Of a stretch of 20,926 nt of DNA, positions 7,941-15,800 are shown one piece after another. Below the pieces are notes generated by a model. The model made no database searches. It saw only the letters and a list, made by a program, of their open reading frames with translations, and was not told the DNA's origin. This DNA comes from Oscillospiraceae bacterium (lineage in GTDB: Bacteria > Bacillota > Clostridia > Oscillospirales > CAG-272): contig WREN01000005.1 in the NCBI GenBank assembly GCA_009779295.1, forward strand, positions 1-20,926, given 5' to 3'. Position numbers and translations under genes: made by a program. Numbering within the stretch: position 1 is the stretch's first letter; every line of letters begins with the position of its first letter.

Positions 7941-8942
7941 TCAATAATTACCGTTAGACTGCGAATTCGATATAAAACTTTCGAGCGGCAAGAGCAATTG
8001 CGTTGACGAGCCGTCGTTTGAAACGTCAATATAAAGTTTTACACCGGGCAGCGCGGCCTGAAGCATTTCATAATACATACGGATCTTCGTTATATCCGGA
8101 TTCAACGCGTATTCAATGTACATCGCGTTGAACATCGCCACCTGCTGTTTCGCTTCGTTGATTCTGTGCTGTTTTACATATTCCGCGTTTTGAATTTGTT
8201 TATCAGCGTTAGCTCTCGCGAGCGGGAGCTGCGCGTTCTCATACGCTTTTGCCTGATTGATAACGGTATCGGCGCCCTGCTTTGCCGTTTCAACGGCTTT
8301 GAAAGCGTTCATAACATCAACGGTCGGCGGCTCGCTGTCCTGTATTCTTATATCCGTGAGCGAAAGCCCGATGTCATATGTATCCAACACTTCAATAACC
8401 AGTTCTTTGACGCGGCTCTGGATAGCAGCTTTACCTGTCGTTAATATCATTTCAACTTCCGATGAACCGATAACGTTTCTGATTTGGCTTTGTACCAAAT
8501 TTTTAAGCACGGCTTCCGGCTGCATGGAGTTGTACAGATATTTCACAGGGTCGTTGATTTTGTATTCCACGAAGAAGTCAACGTTTACTATGTTGAAGTC
8601 GCCTGTAATCATTTTGCTTTCGTTGTCGATGGTTTCATAAGACGCCGAATCGCGGAAATTCGTCCGGTAACCGATTTCAATCTTTTGATACACATTCACG
8701 TCAACTTTGTGAACTTGCTGTATACCGAACGGCAGCTTAAAATGTATACCTGAATCGACTCTCGAAGTAACTTTGCCGAACGTCGTCACCACACCCTGCT
8801 GTTTGTCGTCAATTGTGTACCAGCATGTGCTTACCAAAGCGATAACAAATATTATTAATATTATTAATATCGCAGTATTCCTGATTTTTTTAGGATTAAT
8901 GGGTTTATTCGCTCTGCCAAAGGGGTTTTCGTTATAATTCAT
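7941..8942 (-). CDS. hflK: HflK, SPFH-family membrane protein (FtsH protease modulator)
   Basis: 333 residues, first gene of its operon. A short polar N-terminus (NENPFGRANKPINPKK) precedes one membrane segment (about 22-42). The SPFH domain follows: DDKQQGVVTTFGKV (45-58), GIHFKLPFGIQQV, then MITGDFNIVNVDFFVEYKINDP, which is the classic HflK strand pattern (VxxxVQYxIxDP in E. coli). The second half is a long charged helix with KAYENAQLPLARANADKQIQNAEY, again typical of HflK, and residues 266 onward resemble the RMYYEMLQ region of family members. The glycine-rich leader of proteobacterial HflK is missing, as is usual in Firmicutes. The start has GAGGTGA (8947-8953) and a promoter at 8971-8999. 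Partner of the adjacent HflC. Confidence 0.93.
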   Translation of the reverse strand: MNYNENPFGRANKPINPKKIRNTAILIILIIFVIALVSTCWYTIDDKQQGVVTTFGKVTSRVDSGIHFKLPFGIQQVHKVDVNVYQKIEIGYRTNFRDSASYETIDNESKMITGDFNIVNVDFFVEYKINDPVKYLYNSMQPEAVLKNLVQSQIRNVIGSSEVEMILTTGKAAIQSRVKELVIEVLDTYDIGLSLTDIRIQDSEPPTVDVMNAFKAVETAKQGADTVINQAKAYENAQLPLARANADKQIQNAEYVKQHRINEAKQQVAMFNAMYIEYALNPDITKIRMYYEMLQAALPGVKLYIDVSNDGSSTQLLLPLESFISNSQSNGNY

Positions 8943-8970
8943 TACTTCACCTCATTATTTTACTTATTTT

Positions 8971-8999
8971 ATTATAATATTTTTTTTAAGAAAAAGCAA
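8971..8999 (-). promoter_or_regulatory. Sigma-A-type promoter for hflK-hflC-GNAT-pyrB
   Basis: On the minus strand a TTGCTT -35 box (8999-8994) and a perfect TATAAT -10 box (8976-8971) are separated by 17 bases. Transcription would start near 8964, giving a leader of about 22 bases that contains the hflK ribosome binding site. It is the only promoter-like pair found for this four-gene operon. Confidence 0.65.
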
Positions 9000-9020
9000 G
9001 CATAAATTATAAATTTAATG

Positions 9021-9049
9021 TTGATATATTCATAAAATAATGTTAATAT
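9021..9049 (+). promoter_or_regulatory. Sigma-A-type promoter for the proC operon
   Basis: TTGATA (9021-9026) and TAATAT (9044-9049) are separated by 17 bases. Transcription would begin near 9056, at the first base of the proC ribosome binding site, so the 5' leader would be only about 14 bases. The shared 127-base gap with hflK holds both divergent promoters and nothing else recognised. Confidence 0.5.
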
Positions 9050-9055
9050 TATGTT

Positions 9056-9064
9056 AGGCGGTGA
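9056..9064 (+). promoter_or_regulatory. Ribosome binding site that fixes the TTG start of proC
   Basis: AGGCGGTGA matches the anti-Shine-Dalgarno complement except for one base and ends 5 bases before the TTG at 9070. The in-frame GTG at 9061 lies inside this site and so cannot use it. This decides the start of proC. Confidence 0.7.
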
Positions 9065-9069
9065 TTTAT

Positions 9070-9855
9070 TTGAATAAAAAATTAACATTTTTGGGCGCGG
9101 GCAACATGGCGGGCGCGATAATCAAGAGTTTGGACGGCTATGATATTTGTATATATGATAAAAACAAAGCCGTTTACGATAACTTCAAAAACGTAAAGTT
9201 TTCAGATTCCGCGGAGGAAGCCGTTAATTACGGCGATTATATTATCCTCGGCGTGAAACCTCAGAATATGGAAGAGATTTTAACCGAGATTAAAAATAAA
9301 GATAAAATCTTCATATCGATAGCAGCGGGTATTACGATTGAAAGAATCGAAAGTTTATTGGAAGTTCATGTCCCCGTTGTGCGGACGATGCCGAACATGC
9401 CGATGATGATTGGTAAAGGCGTTATCGCCGTGTCGCGCAACGATTTGGTTCCGGATGCGGATTTCGAATTTATCTGCGAAATGTTCAAACGAACAGCCGA
9501 AGTGCTGACCGTTCCGGAGGAACATATCAACGCGATCACATCCGTCACTTCAAGCGCGCCGGCGTATGTGTATTTGTTCATAAAGGCGATTTACGATTCG
9601 GCGCTGTCACAGGGATTACACTATGACAACATGCTGGAAATAATCTGCCATATGGTCGCAGGATCGGCAGAGATGCTTTTGTCCACGGGAAAGTTGCCCG
9701 GTGAATTGATAAACATGGTCGCATCCAAAGGCGGAACGACGGAAGCGGCGTTGAAAGTTTTTAACGAAAATAATTTTGCAGAAATAATCGGCAAAGCGAT
9801 GATTAACTGTACGGAAAGGGCGGAAGAAATCGGCAATGGCAAAGAAAAAATTTAA
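9070..9855 (+). CDS. proC: Pyrroline-5-carboxylate reductase
   Basis: 261 residues from a TTG start, in the normal range for ProC. The enzyme reduces pyrroline-5-carboxylate to L-proline with NAD(P)H, the last step of proline synthesis. The N-terminal Rossmann motif FLGAGNMA (7-14) binds the cofactor, LGVKPQNM (60-67) and ISIAAGITIERI (82-93) are family blocks, and VRTMPNMPMMIGKG (104-117) is followed by the C-terminal dimer domain. That domain carries the ProC signature region ITSVTSSAPAYVY (156-168), with Ser-Ser-Ala in place of the common Ser-Gly-Ser, and GGTTEAAL (221-228). The protein is cytoplasmic. The next gene starts 20 bases before its stop, so the two are translationally linked. 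proA and proB are not in the window. Confidence 0.93.
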   Translation: MNKKLTFLGAGNMAGAIIKSLDGYDICIYDKNKAVYDNFKNVKFSDSAEEAVNYGDYIILGVKPQNMEEILTEIKNKDKIFISIAAGITIERIESLLEVHVPVVRTMPNMPMMIGKGVIAVSRNDLVPDADFEFICEMFKRTAEVLTVPEEHINAITSVTSSAPAYVYLFIKAIYDSALSQGLHYDNMLEIICHMVAGSAEMLLSTGKLPGELINMVASKGGTTEAALKVFNENNFAEIIGKAMINCTERAEEIGNGKEKI

Positions 9856-10810
9856 CTTATTCAACGTATTTTTTAATCCGAATAAAGACGGCAAAGGCGT
9901 AAAAAAAGAAGACATCGGTCCGCGGAATTTATTAAACTTTTTTAAGTTATATAGTCGCAATATGGGCAGATTAATGAGTATAAACCTTCTTATAGTTTTT
10001 GGGAATTTCCCTGTAATTTTTGCGTTGCTCGGCATCAGCGGTTATTTAAACCGTTACGGAATTGCGCCCGCTTCGCAATTATTCGGTCCGCTGCAAGGCG
10101 TGTTGATTAACGGCGGCGATTCGCCGGCTATGGCTGCTCTATACGGAGTACACGGCGCGCAAACGCAGATTTCTATCGAAACCACCGCTACGTATATCAT
10201 GTACGCGCTCAGCGCGCTTACAATTTTCACTTTCGGATTGGTTTCTGTCGGTACGACTTATCTTGCGAGGAATATCGTCAAGGGCGAGCCGTTATTCGTT
10301 TGGCAGGATTTTTGGTACGCAATAAAAAAGAATCTTCGCCAGGGATTAATATTCGGCGTTATTGACGTTATTTTGATGTTTCTGATGGGGTATAATATAT
10401 TCTTTTATTATTTTAATCTGGGGTCTTTCATCAATAACATGTTGTTTTATTTCAGCTTGATCATGGCAATTTTATATATTATGATGAGATTTTATATCTA
10501 TATTATCATGATCACATTTAACCTATCAATATTTAAAGTTATTAAAAACTCATTGATTTTTGCGATAATAGGATTCAAACGTAACTTTATGGCGATTGTG
10601 GGTATTTCGTTTTTGATATTTATCAATTATTCTTTATTATTACTATATTTTCCGATAGGTGTTATTATTCCGTTTGTATTTCTGTTCGGACATGGAACTT
10701 TCATGGCAGCATACGCAGCTTATCAGAAGATAGAAGATGTTATGATTACGCCATATATACACGAGGAAAAGAAACCCGAAATTGAACCTATTTTCAAGGA
10801 TATGGGATGA
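9836..10810 (+). CDS. YesL/DUF624-family membrane protein
   Basis: 324 residues with about six hydrophobic segments (near 47-68, 117-143, 168-186, 204-230, 251-272 and 274-294). YesL/DUF624 proteins are membrane proteins of unknown function often found beside sugar-uptake genes in Firmicutes. The family pattern is seen in the first segment, with a conserved proline (NLLIVFGNFP), and in the block GTTYLARNIVKGEPLFVWQDFW (139-160) followed by a basic helix KKNLRQG. It is longer than typical members (about 200-220 residues) because roughly 50 residues (69-116) separate the first two segments and because of a charged cytosolic N-terminus and C-terminal tail. The ATG is at 9836 inside proC, with GGAAG upstream. 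Its role beside proC is not evident. Confidence 0.75.
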   Translation: MAKKKFNLFNVFFNPNKDGKGVKKEDIGPRNLLNFFKLYSRNMGRLMSINLLIVFGNFPVIFALLGISGYLNRYGIAPASQLFGPLQGVLINGGDSPAMAALYGVHGAQTQISIETTATYIMYALSALTIFTFGLVSVGTTYLARNIVKGEPLFVWQDFWYAIKKNLRQGLIFGVIDVILMFLMGYNIFFYYFNLGSFINNMLFYFSLIMAILYIMMRFYIYIIMITFNLSIFKVIKNSLIFAIIGFKRNFMAIVGISFLIFINYSLLLLYFPIGVIIPFVFLFGHGTFMAAYAAYQKIEDVMITPYIHEEKKPEIEPIFKDMG

Positions 10811-10814
10811 ACTT

Positions 10815-11606
10815 ATGTGGATAGCGATAACCATAATTTTTATAATAATTTGCATAACTGCGTTATATTGCGGTACCGTAGTACGTAAATACAACATTAA
10901 AAGTGAAAACATTACTCTACGGATTGCGGTCATCTCGGATCTGCACAGTACGCGCCATAGAAATTTGATTAAAAAAATCGAACAAATCAATCCGGATATT
11001 ATTGCCATGCCCGGAGACGTCGTAGACGATTTGCGTCCCGCGAAACATGTAATGAAATTTTTCGACGATCTATCGAAATTGAACATTAAAACATATTACG
11101 TTACCGGGAACCACGAAATGGCGATTGAAAATTTACATGAAGTGAAAAAACAAATAAAAAATTATAATATCGAAATACTTGACACTAATTATAAAATCGT
11201 TTATATAAACGGCTGTAAATTAATCATCGGCGGTTTGGAGAATCCGTCCGGTAAGGATTTGGATGAGTGGAAAACGACTGTAAAGCATGTTTTTTCAAAT
11301 TACAATGCCGACGGTTATAAAATATTAATTTCACACAGACCGGAACAATGGCAATTATATCGGGAAATCGGAGCGGACTTTGCTATATCCGGTCACGCGC
11401 ACGGCGGGCAAGTGAGGATTCCGTTCATCCTCAATGGTTTGTTCGCGCCGGATCAGGGATTTTTCCCGAAATACGCGGGGGGCGTCTATAGGCACGGGAG
11501 TATGCTTCATGTTGTGAGCAGAGGGTTATCTGTTTTTCCTAATTTGCCGAGGATATTCAACCCGCCGGAAATTGTACAGATCGATATTTCAAATGAAAGT
11601 AGATGA
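10815..11606 (+). CDS. Membrane-anchored metallophosphoesterase (YkuE/YaeI-like)
   Basis: 263 residues from the ATG at 10815, which has GGGAT about 6 bases upstream; a TTG at 10782 is possible but would overlap the previous gene. One N-terminal membrane segment (about 2-20) anchors the enzyme, with the catalytic part probably outside. All calcineurin-type metal motifs are present: SDLH (D42, H44), GDVVDD (D68), GNHE (N99, H100), SHRP (H174) and GHAHGGQ (H194, H196). Bacillus YkuE and E. coli YaeI of this subfamily are metal-dependent phosphodiesterases or phosphatases with a lipid A or UDP-glucosamine-lipid link in some members; the substrate here is unknown. The gap to yesL is 4 bases, and its TGA overlaps the next ATG (ATGA). 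Confidence 0.88.
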   Translation: MWIAITIIFIIICITALYCGTVVRKYNIKSENITLRIAVISDLHSTRHRNLIKKIEQINPDIIAMPGDVVDDLRPAKHVMKFFDDLSKLNIKTYYVTGNHEMAIENLHEVKKQIKNYNIEILDTNYKIVYINGCKLIIGGLENPSGKDLDEWKTTVKHVFSNYNADGYKILISHRPEQWQLYREIGADFAISGHAHGGQVRIPFILNGLFAPDQGFFPKYAGGVYRHGSMLHVVSRGLSVFPNLPRIFNPPEIVQIDISNESR

Positions 11607-12775
11607 AACATAAAATGAAAAAAGTATTAATACTCATCCTTGCTTTATCGATTCTGACATCCTGTTCAATGGTTGAAAATTTGTTGAAAAACATAATCGA
11701 AAAACGTGAAGAAGTTTCAGAATCCGAATCGGAAACGGAGCCGGTAGATATTTCAACTGAACCTATGGAGACAATTACTATCCCTGAGGAAACGACTAAC
11801 GCAAAAATCGAAGCTGACATTCCTGTTATAATGAACTTAATTTCTTTGTCAGACGTTAGAATATCGGCGGAAGAAGCAGGATTCGAAACGAAATACGAAC
11901 CTTACGTTATCAGTATTTTCGATTCATATGAACCTAAGCCTATAGAGGGTATATGGATAATAACTATTAAAGATAATATTTTTTATGGGTTGATTGAAAA
12001 AGACAGGATTCTCGTTTTGGAATATTTAACGGTTGAAGAAGCGCGGTTATATGCGGAGCTTATGAATGAAGGATTTAAAAATGCCACGTACTTGCGCAAT
12101 TGCATATTCAATTACGATAAATTCTATGTTGAATTTTACTTCAATGAAGAACCGGATGACATGAATTATTATCGGAACGAATTGATCGATACGCTTTTTT
12201 CAGGAGTTCCGGCTGAACCGGATAACTCCGTTGGGTTATTAACGCAAGAAGAATTCGATGGTTTAATCACGAATTTTAATATCTCGCTCGTTTATAAAGC
12301 TGAAGGACAGGAGACTTATTATTTTCATCAGTTAAGCTGCGATGAATTCGTATATTATGAACTTGATGACTGCTTGTTAATCGATATAAAATATAAAAAA
12401 ATCTACGAGTTATACCCTGATAAAAAAACCGGTGTAATGATGGATTTACCTGAAGATTATAATTATCAAGGGTTTTATTGGACGGTTGCAAATTATCTTT
12501 TTATACATACGAATTACATGGAAACAAACGGTTTCAAAAGATCCGGCAACGATATGGTCGCGGGGCGTGATGTAACAATTTATACCATAACGTTAAACGA
12601 CGCGGAACAAACTTTTTGGATAGATAACGAATATGGTTTCACATTGAAATTTGTTCAAACAGGCGTTAATAACATAACTATGGAAGTGACCGAGTTTATT
12701 GTCGGCGGCGTAACGCTGGAAAATATCGTCGATCTTAGTGAATATGAGATTGTGTGGGAAGAAAGAAAGCCGTAA
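11603..12775 (+). CDS. Lipoprotein of unknown function with LolA-like C-terminal half
   Basis: 390 residues, not recognised by name. The signal peptide ends in a lipobox LTSC with C21 lipidated; the stretch 34-75 is rich in Glu, Ser and Thr and looks like an unstructured tether. The middle (about 75-205) alternates beta strands and helices (e.g. IEGIWIITIKDNIFYGLI). The second half (about 235-385) has a run of strands with YELDDCLLIDIKYKKIYELYP, then VAGRDVTIYTITL and TFWIDNEYGFTLKF. That order (conversion to a measured property, an AGRxxxxY step, WIDxxxGxxLK) recalls LolA/DUF4412-type beta sheets in other clostridial lipoproteins; this is inference from pattern. An ATG at 11615 is an alternative start. 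It is the last gene of the proC operon and may work at the envelope with the metallophosphoesterase. Confidence 0.75.
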   Translation: MKHKMKKVLILILALSILTSCSMVENLLKNIIEKREEVSESESETEPVDISTEPMETITIPEETTNAKIEADIPVIMNLISLSDVRISAEEAGFETKYEPYVISIFDSYEPKPIEGIWIITIKDNIFYGLIEKDRILVLEYLTVEEARLYAELMNEGFKNATYLRNCIFNYDKFYVEFYFNEEPDDMNYYRNELIDTLFSGVPAEPDNSVGLLTQEEFDGLITNFNISLVYKAEGQETYYFHQLSCDEFVYYELDDCLLIDIKYKKIYELYPDKKTGVMMDLPEDYNYQGFYWTVANYLFIHTNYMETNGFKRSGNDMVAGRDVTIYTITLNDAEQTFWIDNEYGFTLKFVQTGVNNITMEVTEFIVGGVTLENIVDLSEYEIVWEERKP

Positions 12776-12782
12776 AAAATCA

Positions 12783-12807
12783 AGAGGAATTGTAAAACAA
12801 TTCCTCT
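12783..12807. terminator. Bidirectional hairpin between the lipoprotein and vWA protein genes
   Basis: A perfect 10-bp stem (12783-12792 with 12798-12807) encloses the loop TAAAA. Read on the minus strand it is followed by TGATTTTTT, a good intrinsic terminator for the vWA gene. Read on the plus strand it is followed by CTGTTTCTT, a weaker one for the proC operon. It fills most of the 56-base convergent gap. Confidence 0.8.
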
Positions 12808-12831
12808 CTGTTTCTTAACCAAACATTATCC

Positions 12832-15800
12832 TCACTCAATAAACACGCTCACCGTAATATCAGCGTAATCGCTTTTCTTCCCGACCTTCTGCTGCTCAGC
12901 TATAGCCGTGTTACGTATTACCTTACCTGGTTTCGTGTCAGCCGGAACGTTGTAGGTAAATGTAAATTCTTCTGATTGATTGGGAAGCAGGCTGTCTATA
13001 AGTCCGATATCGTATGTATTGCCTTCCATCACATCCGTTACTTTGATATTTATCAGTTCAACATTGCCCGTGTTGGTAACGCGTATCACATAACGTACAT
13101 CCATACCCGGTTTAACAACGACCGGTTGATCGTCGGCAAGTATTTTTTCAATCTTCATGTCAGGAATTATGGTCAAGCCGCCGCCAAGAATGGGACCGTT
13201 TCCAACGACGACGCTGGGAATAAATATATAATTATTGACAAAAGTAATTGTTTTTTCGTCGTTATAATTCAACTGCAAAGTATGACCGGAAGCAGGATTA
13301 ACAATCAGCATATAACCGAGTACCGAAGCGTCGCTCTCTGTAACCGTGTACGTTCCTGGCGCAAGATGATTTATAGTGTATTGTCCGTTTACAAAATCGT
13401 TGTAATAAATGGTCTTACTGTAAATTATTACTCCAATAATATCTTTACCAACGACGTTAAACGAAACATTAGGGTATTTTGTTATTCCCTTGAAAATTTT
13501 TTCAATGGTCAGGCTTGCGGTCAAAATAGGATCCGGAATATCGATACCGATTTTGGTGTATGTGTTTATGAAAGTCACCGTATCGCCTTCGACCAATTTT
13601 ACCGTATCGCAGGAATACCCTTCTACTTCCGCGCCGCTCTCCGTGACTGTAAATGGTCCGGTCGGAAAGTTATTGAATGTGTATTCGCCGTCTTTAAAAT
13701 TACTGTAGGAAACCATTGCCATGAAATTTGCGCCGGTTATATTAAACAAAACATTAGGATATTTTTCAGACTCTAATCCTACGAATATTTTTTTAATAGT
13801 CAGACTCGCGGGTTCCTCATCCGCGGGGAGTTTCGTGTATGTATTGGCAAATATGACAGTTTCATCGTCGTCATAATTCAACTCCAGCGTGTACCCGTCT
13901 TCATGGTTCACTTCAAACTTATATCCGTCTATTGCTCCGCCGGATTCAATTATAGTGTAGAGACCGGGTATGAGACTGTCGATAACATATTCGCCGTTTA
14001 CAAAATCGCTGTAATATATAGTTTTACTGTACGACCCGTTCAAGCCGAGAATATCAAAACGTAAATCGAGATAATTTTCAGCGTCAAGGCCGACGGCGTT
14101 AATTAAGTAAAAAATCTTATTAATTGTCAAGGTCGCAGACCGGGGGTTTTCATGCGCTTCATATGTGTTTTCAAATATAACTTCGATGTCAAAGTTTGTA
14201 CCGGTTATTCTAAAGGAATCACCATCAGGCAGGTTTTTAGTCATATCATAGCCTGGAACTTCCCCGCCAGTTTCGGTGACCGTATATTCTCCGGGCAGAA
14301 GATCTTGTAACACATATTTTCCGTCGCCGTCAAGTTCGCTGTACTCAATATAACGTTCGTAACTCATATCATCGGAAACGACATAGAATATAATATCATC
14401 CGGCGGCTCACTGAGACCGGTAATTTCCTTTTCAATTGTCAAAGTGCCGTTTTTAGTGTAATAATTCTCGAAATGGACTGTCGTATTATCTCCGGCTGCC
14501 AGCGTTTCCGTTTTAGGGAGGTGCCCGGATAAGTGATACCCGCTCACCTCGCCGCCCAACTCCGTTACAGTATAAGTCCCGGGTTTAAGGCGCTCCAGTG
14601 TTAATTCACCGTTTACAAAATCGCCGTAATATACGGTATTACTGTAATTATCTCCGACGATCTCGAAATATATGTCGTCGGGAACACTGTTAAGCGCTTC
14701 GCCGGCGAATGTCTTTTTGATCGTCAAATCGGCAACGTTCTTATCCGTGTATGTGTTGGTAAACGTTACGTTCACGGTTTTCCCTGCTTGAACATTGGTG
14801 AGTTCAATTTCATCTCCATTAACCGTATTATTAGTATAATCCTCCGTTATCACCGTTTCACATTCATATCCTGAAAGCGCTCCGTAACCGGTTTCCTTAA
14901 CTGTGTAAGTTCCGGCGGTAGGAAGTGTGACATAGCACTTATCGACTGTAAAATCTCTCGGATATATCTTTGATGCGACTCTTGCGTTGGAGCTGTTGAA
15001 TACTTCAAACTCGATATATGTAACTCTGGGTTCCCAAACGGGAATGTCCCCTTCAACCTTTTTCTCAATTGTCAAAAACGCCATATCAAAACTTTCGTAA
15101 TCGTAGTTTATTATGTAGGCGTCTTCCCAATAACCGCGCCTTTCGTTCCATTCGGGCTGAAAGTAATAGACTGCGAAACCGGGATTGTTTGAATCAAGGT
15201 CGTAAGGCGTGAACGCACTTCCATACCAAGTTCCTTCCGCAACCGTATAGTTTATAAAGACGGCATTACCGTTTGCGTCAGGCTCTAACTCATAAAGCAG
15301 CAGTTCTTTCCACGTGTACTCACATTCCAAGTTACCGTCAGGAACCATAAGTACCGGTTCAACCATCGGTACGCCGTTTGCATAGAGTTGCACATATTCG
15401 GGTTTTATCAGAGTATTATCAAGCAAGAGCAGATACCAATCCTTCACCGCGCAAATTTCCGTATACGGTATCTCAAAACGTCCGTTATTGAGCAAAATCT
15501 GCACTTCGATGTCTTCGACATTCTGATAATACGGATTGTTTTCGTTGGGTTGAAAAAACGCCTTGGATAGGTTGTTCGGATCATCCCACACGTTCGTGTA
15601 AAAATAATATGAGTTCTGTCCTTTGTTGGCGGTTTTATTTTTATAATCATCACTCACATCTGAGAGCGCAAGACCGCCGCGCAGCCCCACGGAGTATATG
15701 TAGCGCATAGGAATGGCTTCCTTGACTTGTACTGCGCCATCTTTTTCAGTAACGGTACGTATTGGTATAAGGCTGGCGGGAATATACCAGCGCACTACCT

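Noticed and set aside
12776..12831. A hidden LPXTG tail for the vWA protein in another frame just after the stop
   Set aside because: The 56-base gap is filled by a hairpin and is too short for a sorting signal with membrane segment and charged tail.
12976..13776. A 266-codon open frame on the plus strand opposite the vWA protein's repeats
   Set aside because: It mirrors the repetitive coding strand, has no ribosome binding site or recognisable motif, and the minus-strand gene has a full domain structure over it.
13228..15078. The regular repeats as a CRISPR array or other DNA-level repeat
   Set aside because: The similarity is mainly at protein level with units of 85-110 codons in an open reading frame; only short identical DNA stretches occur.
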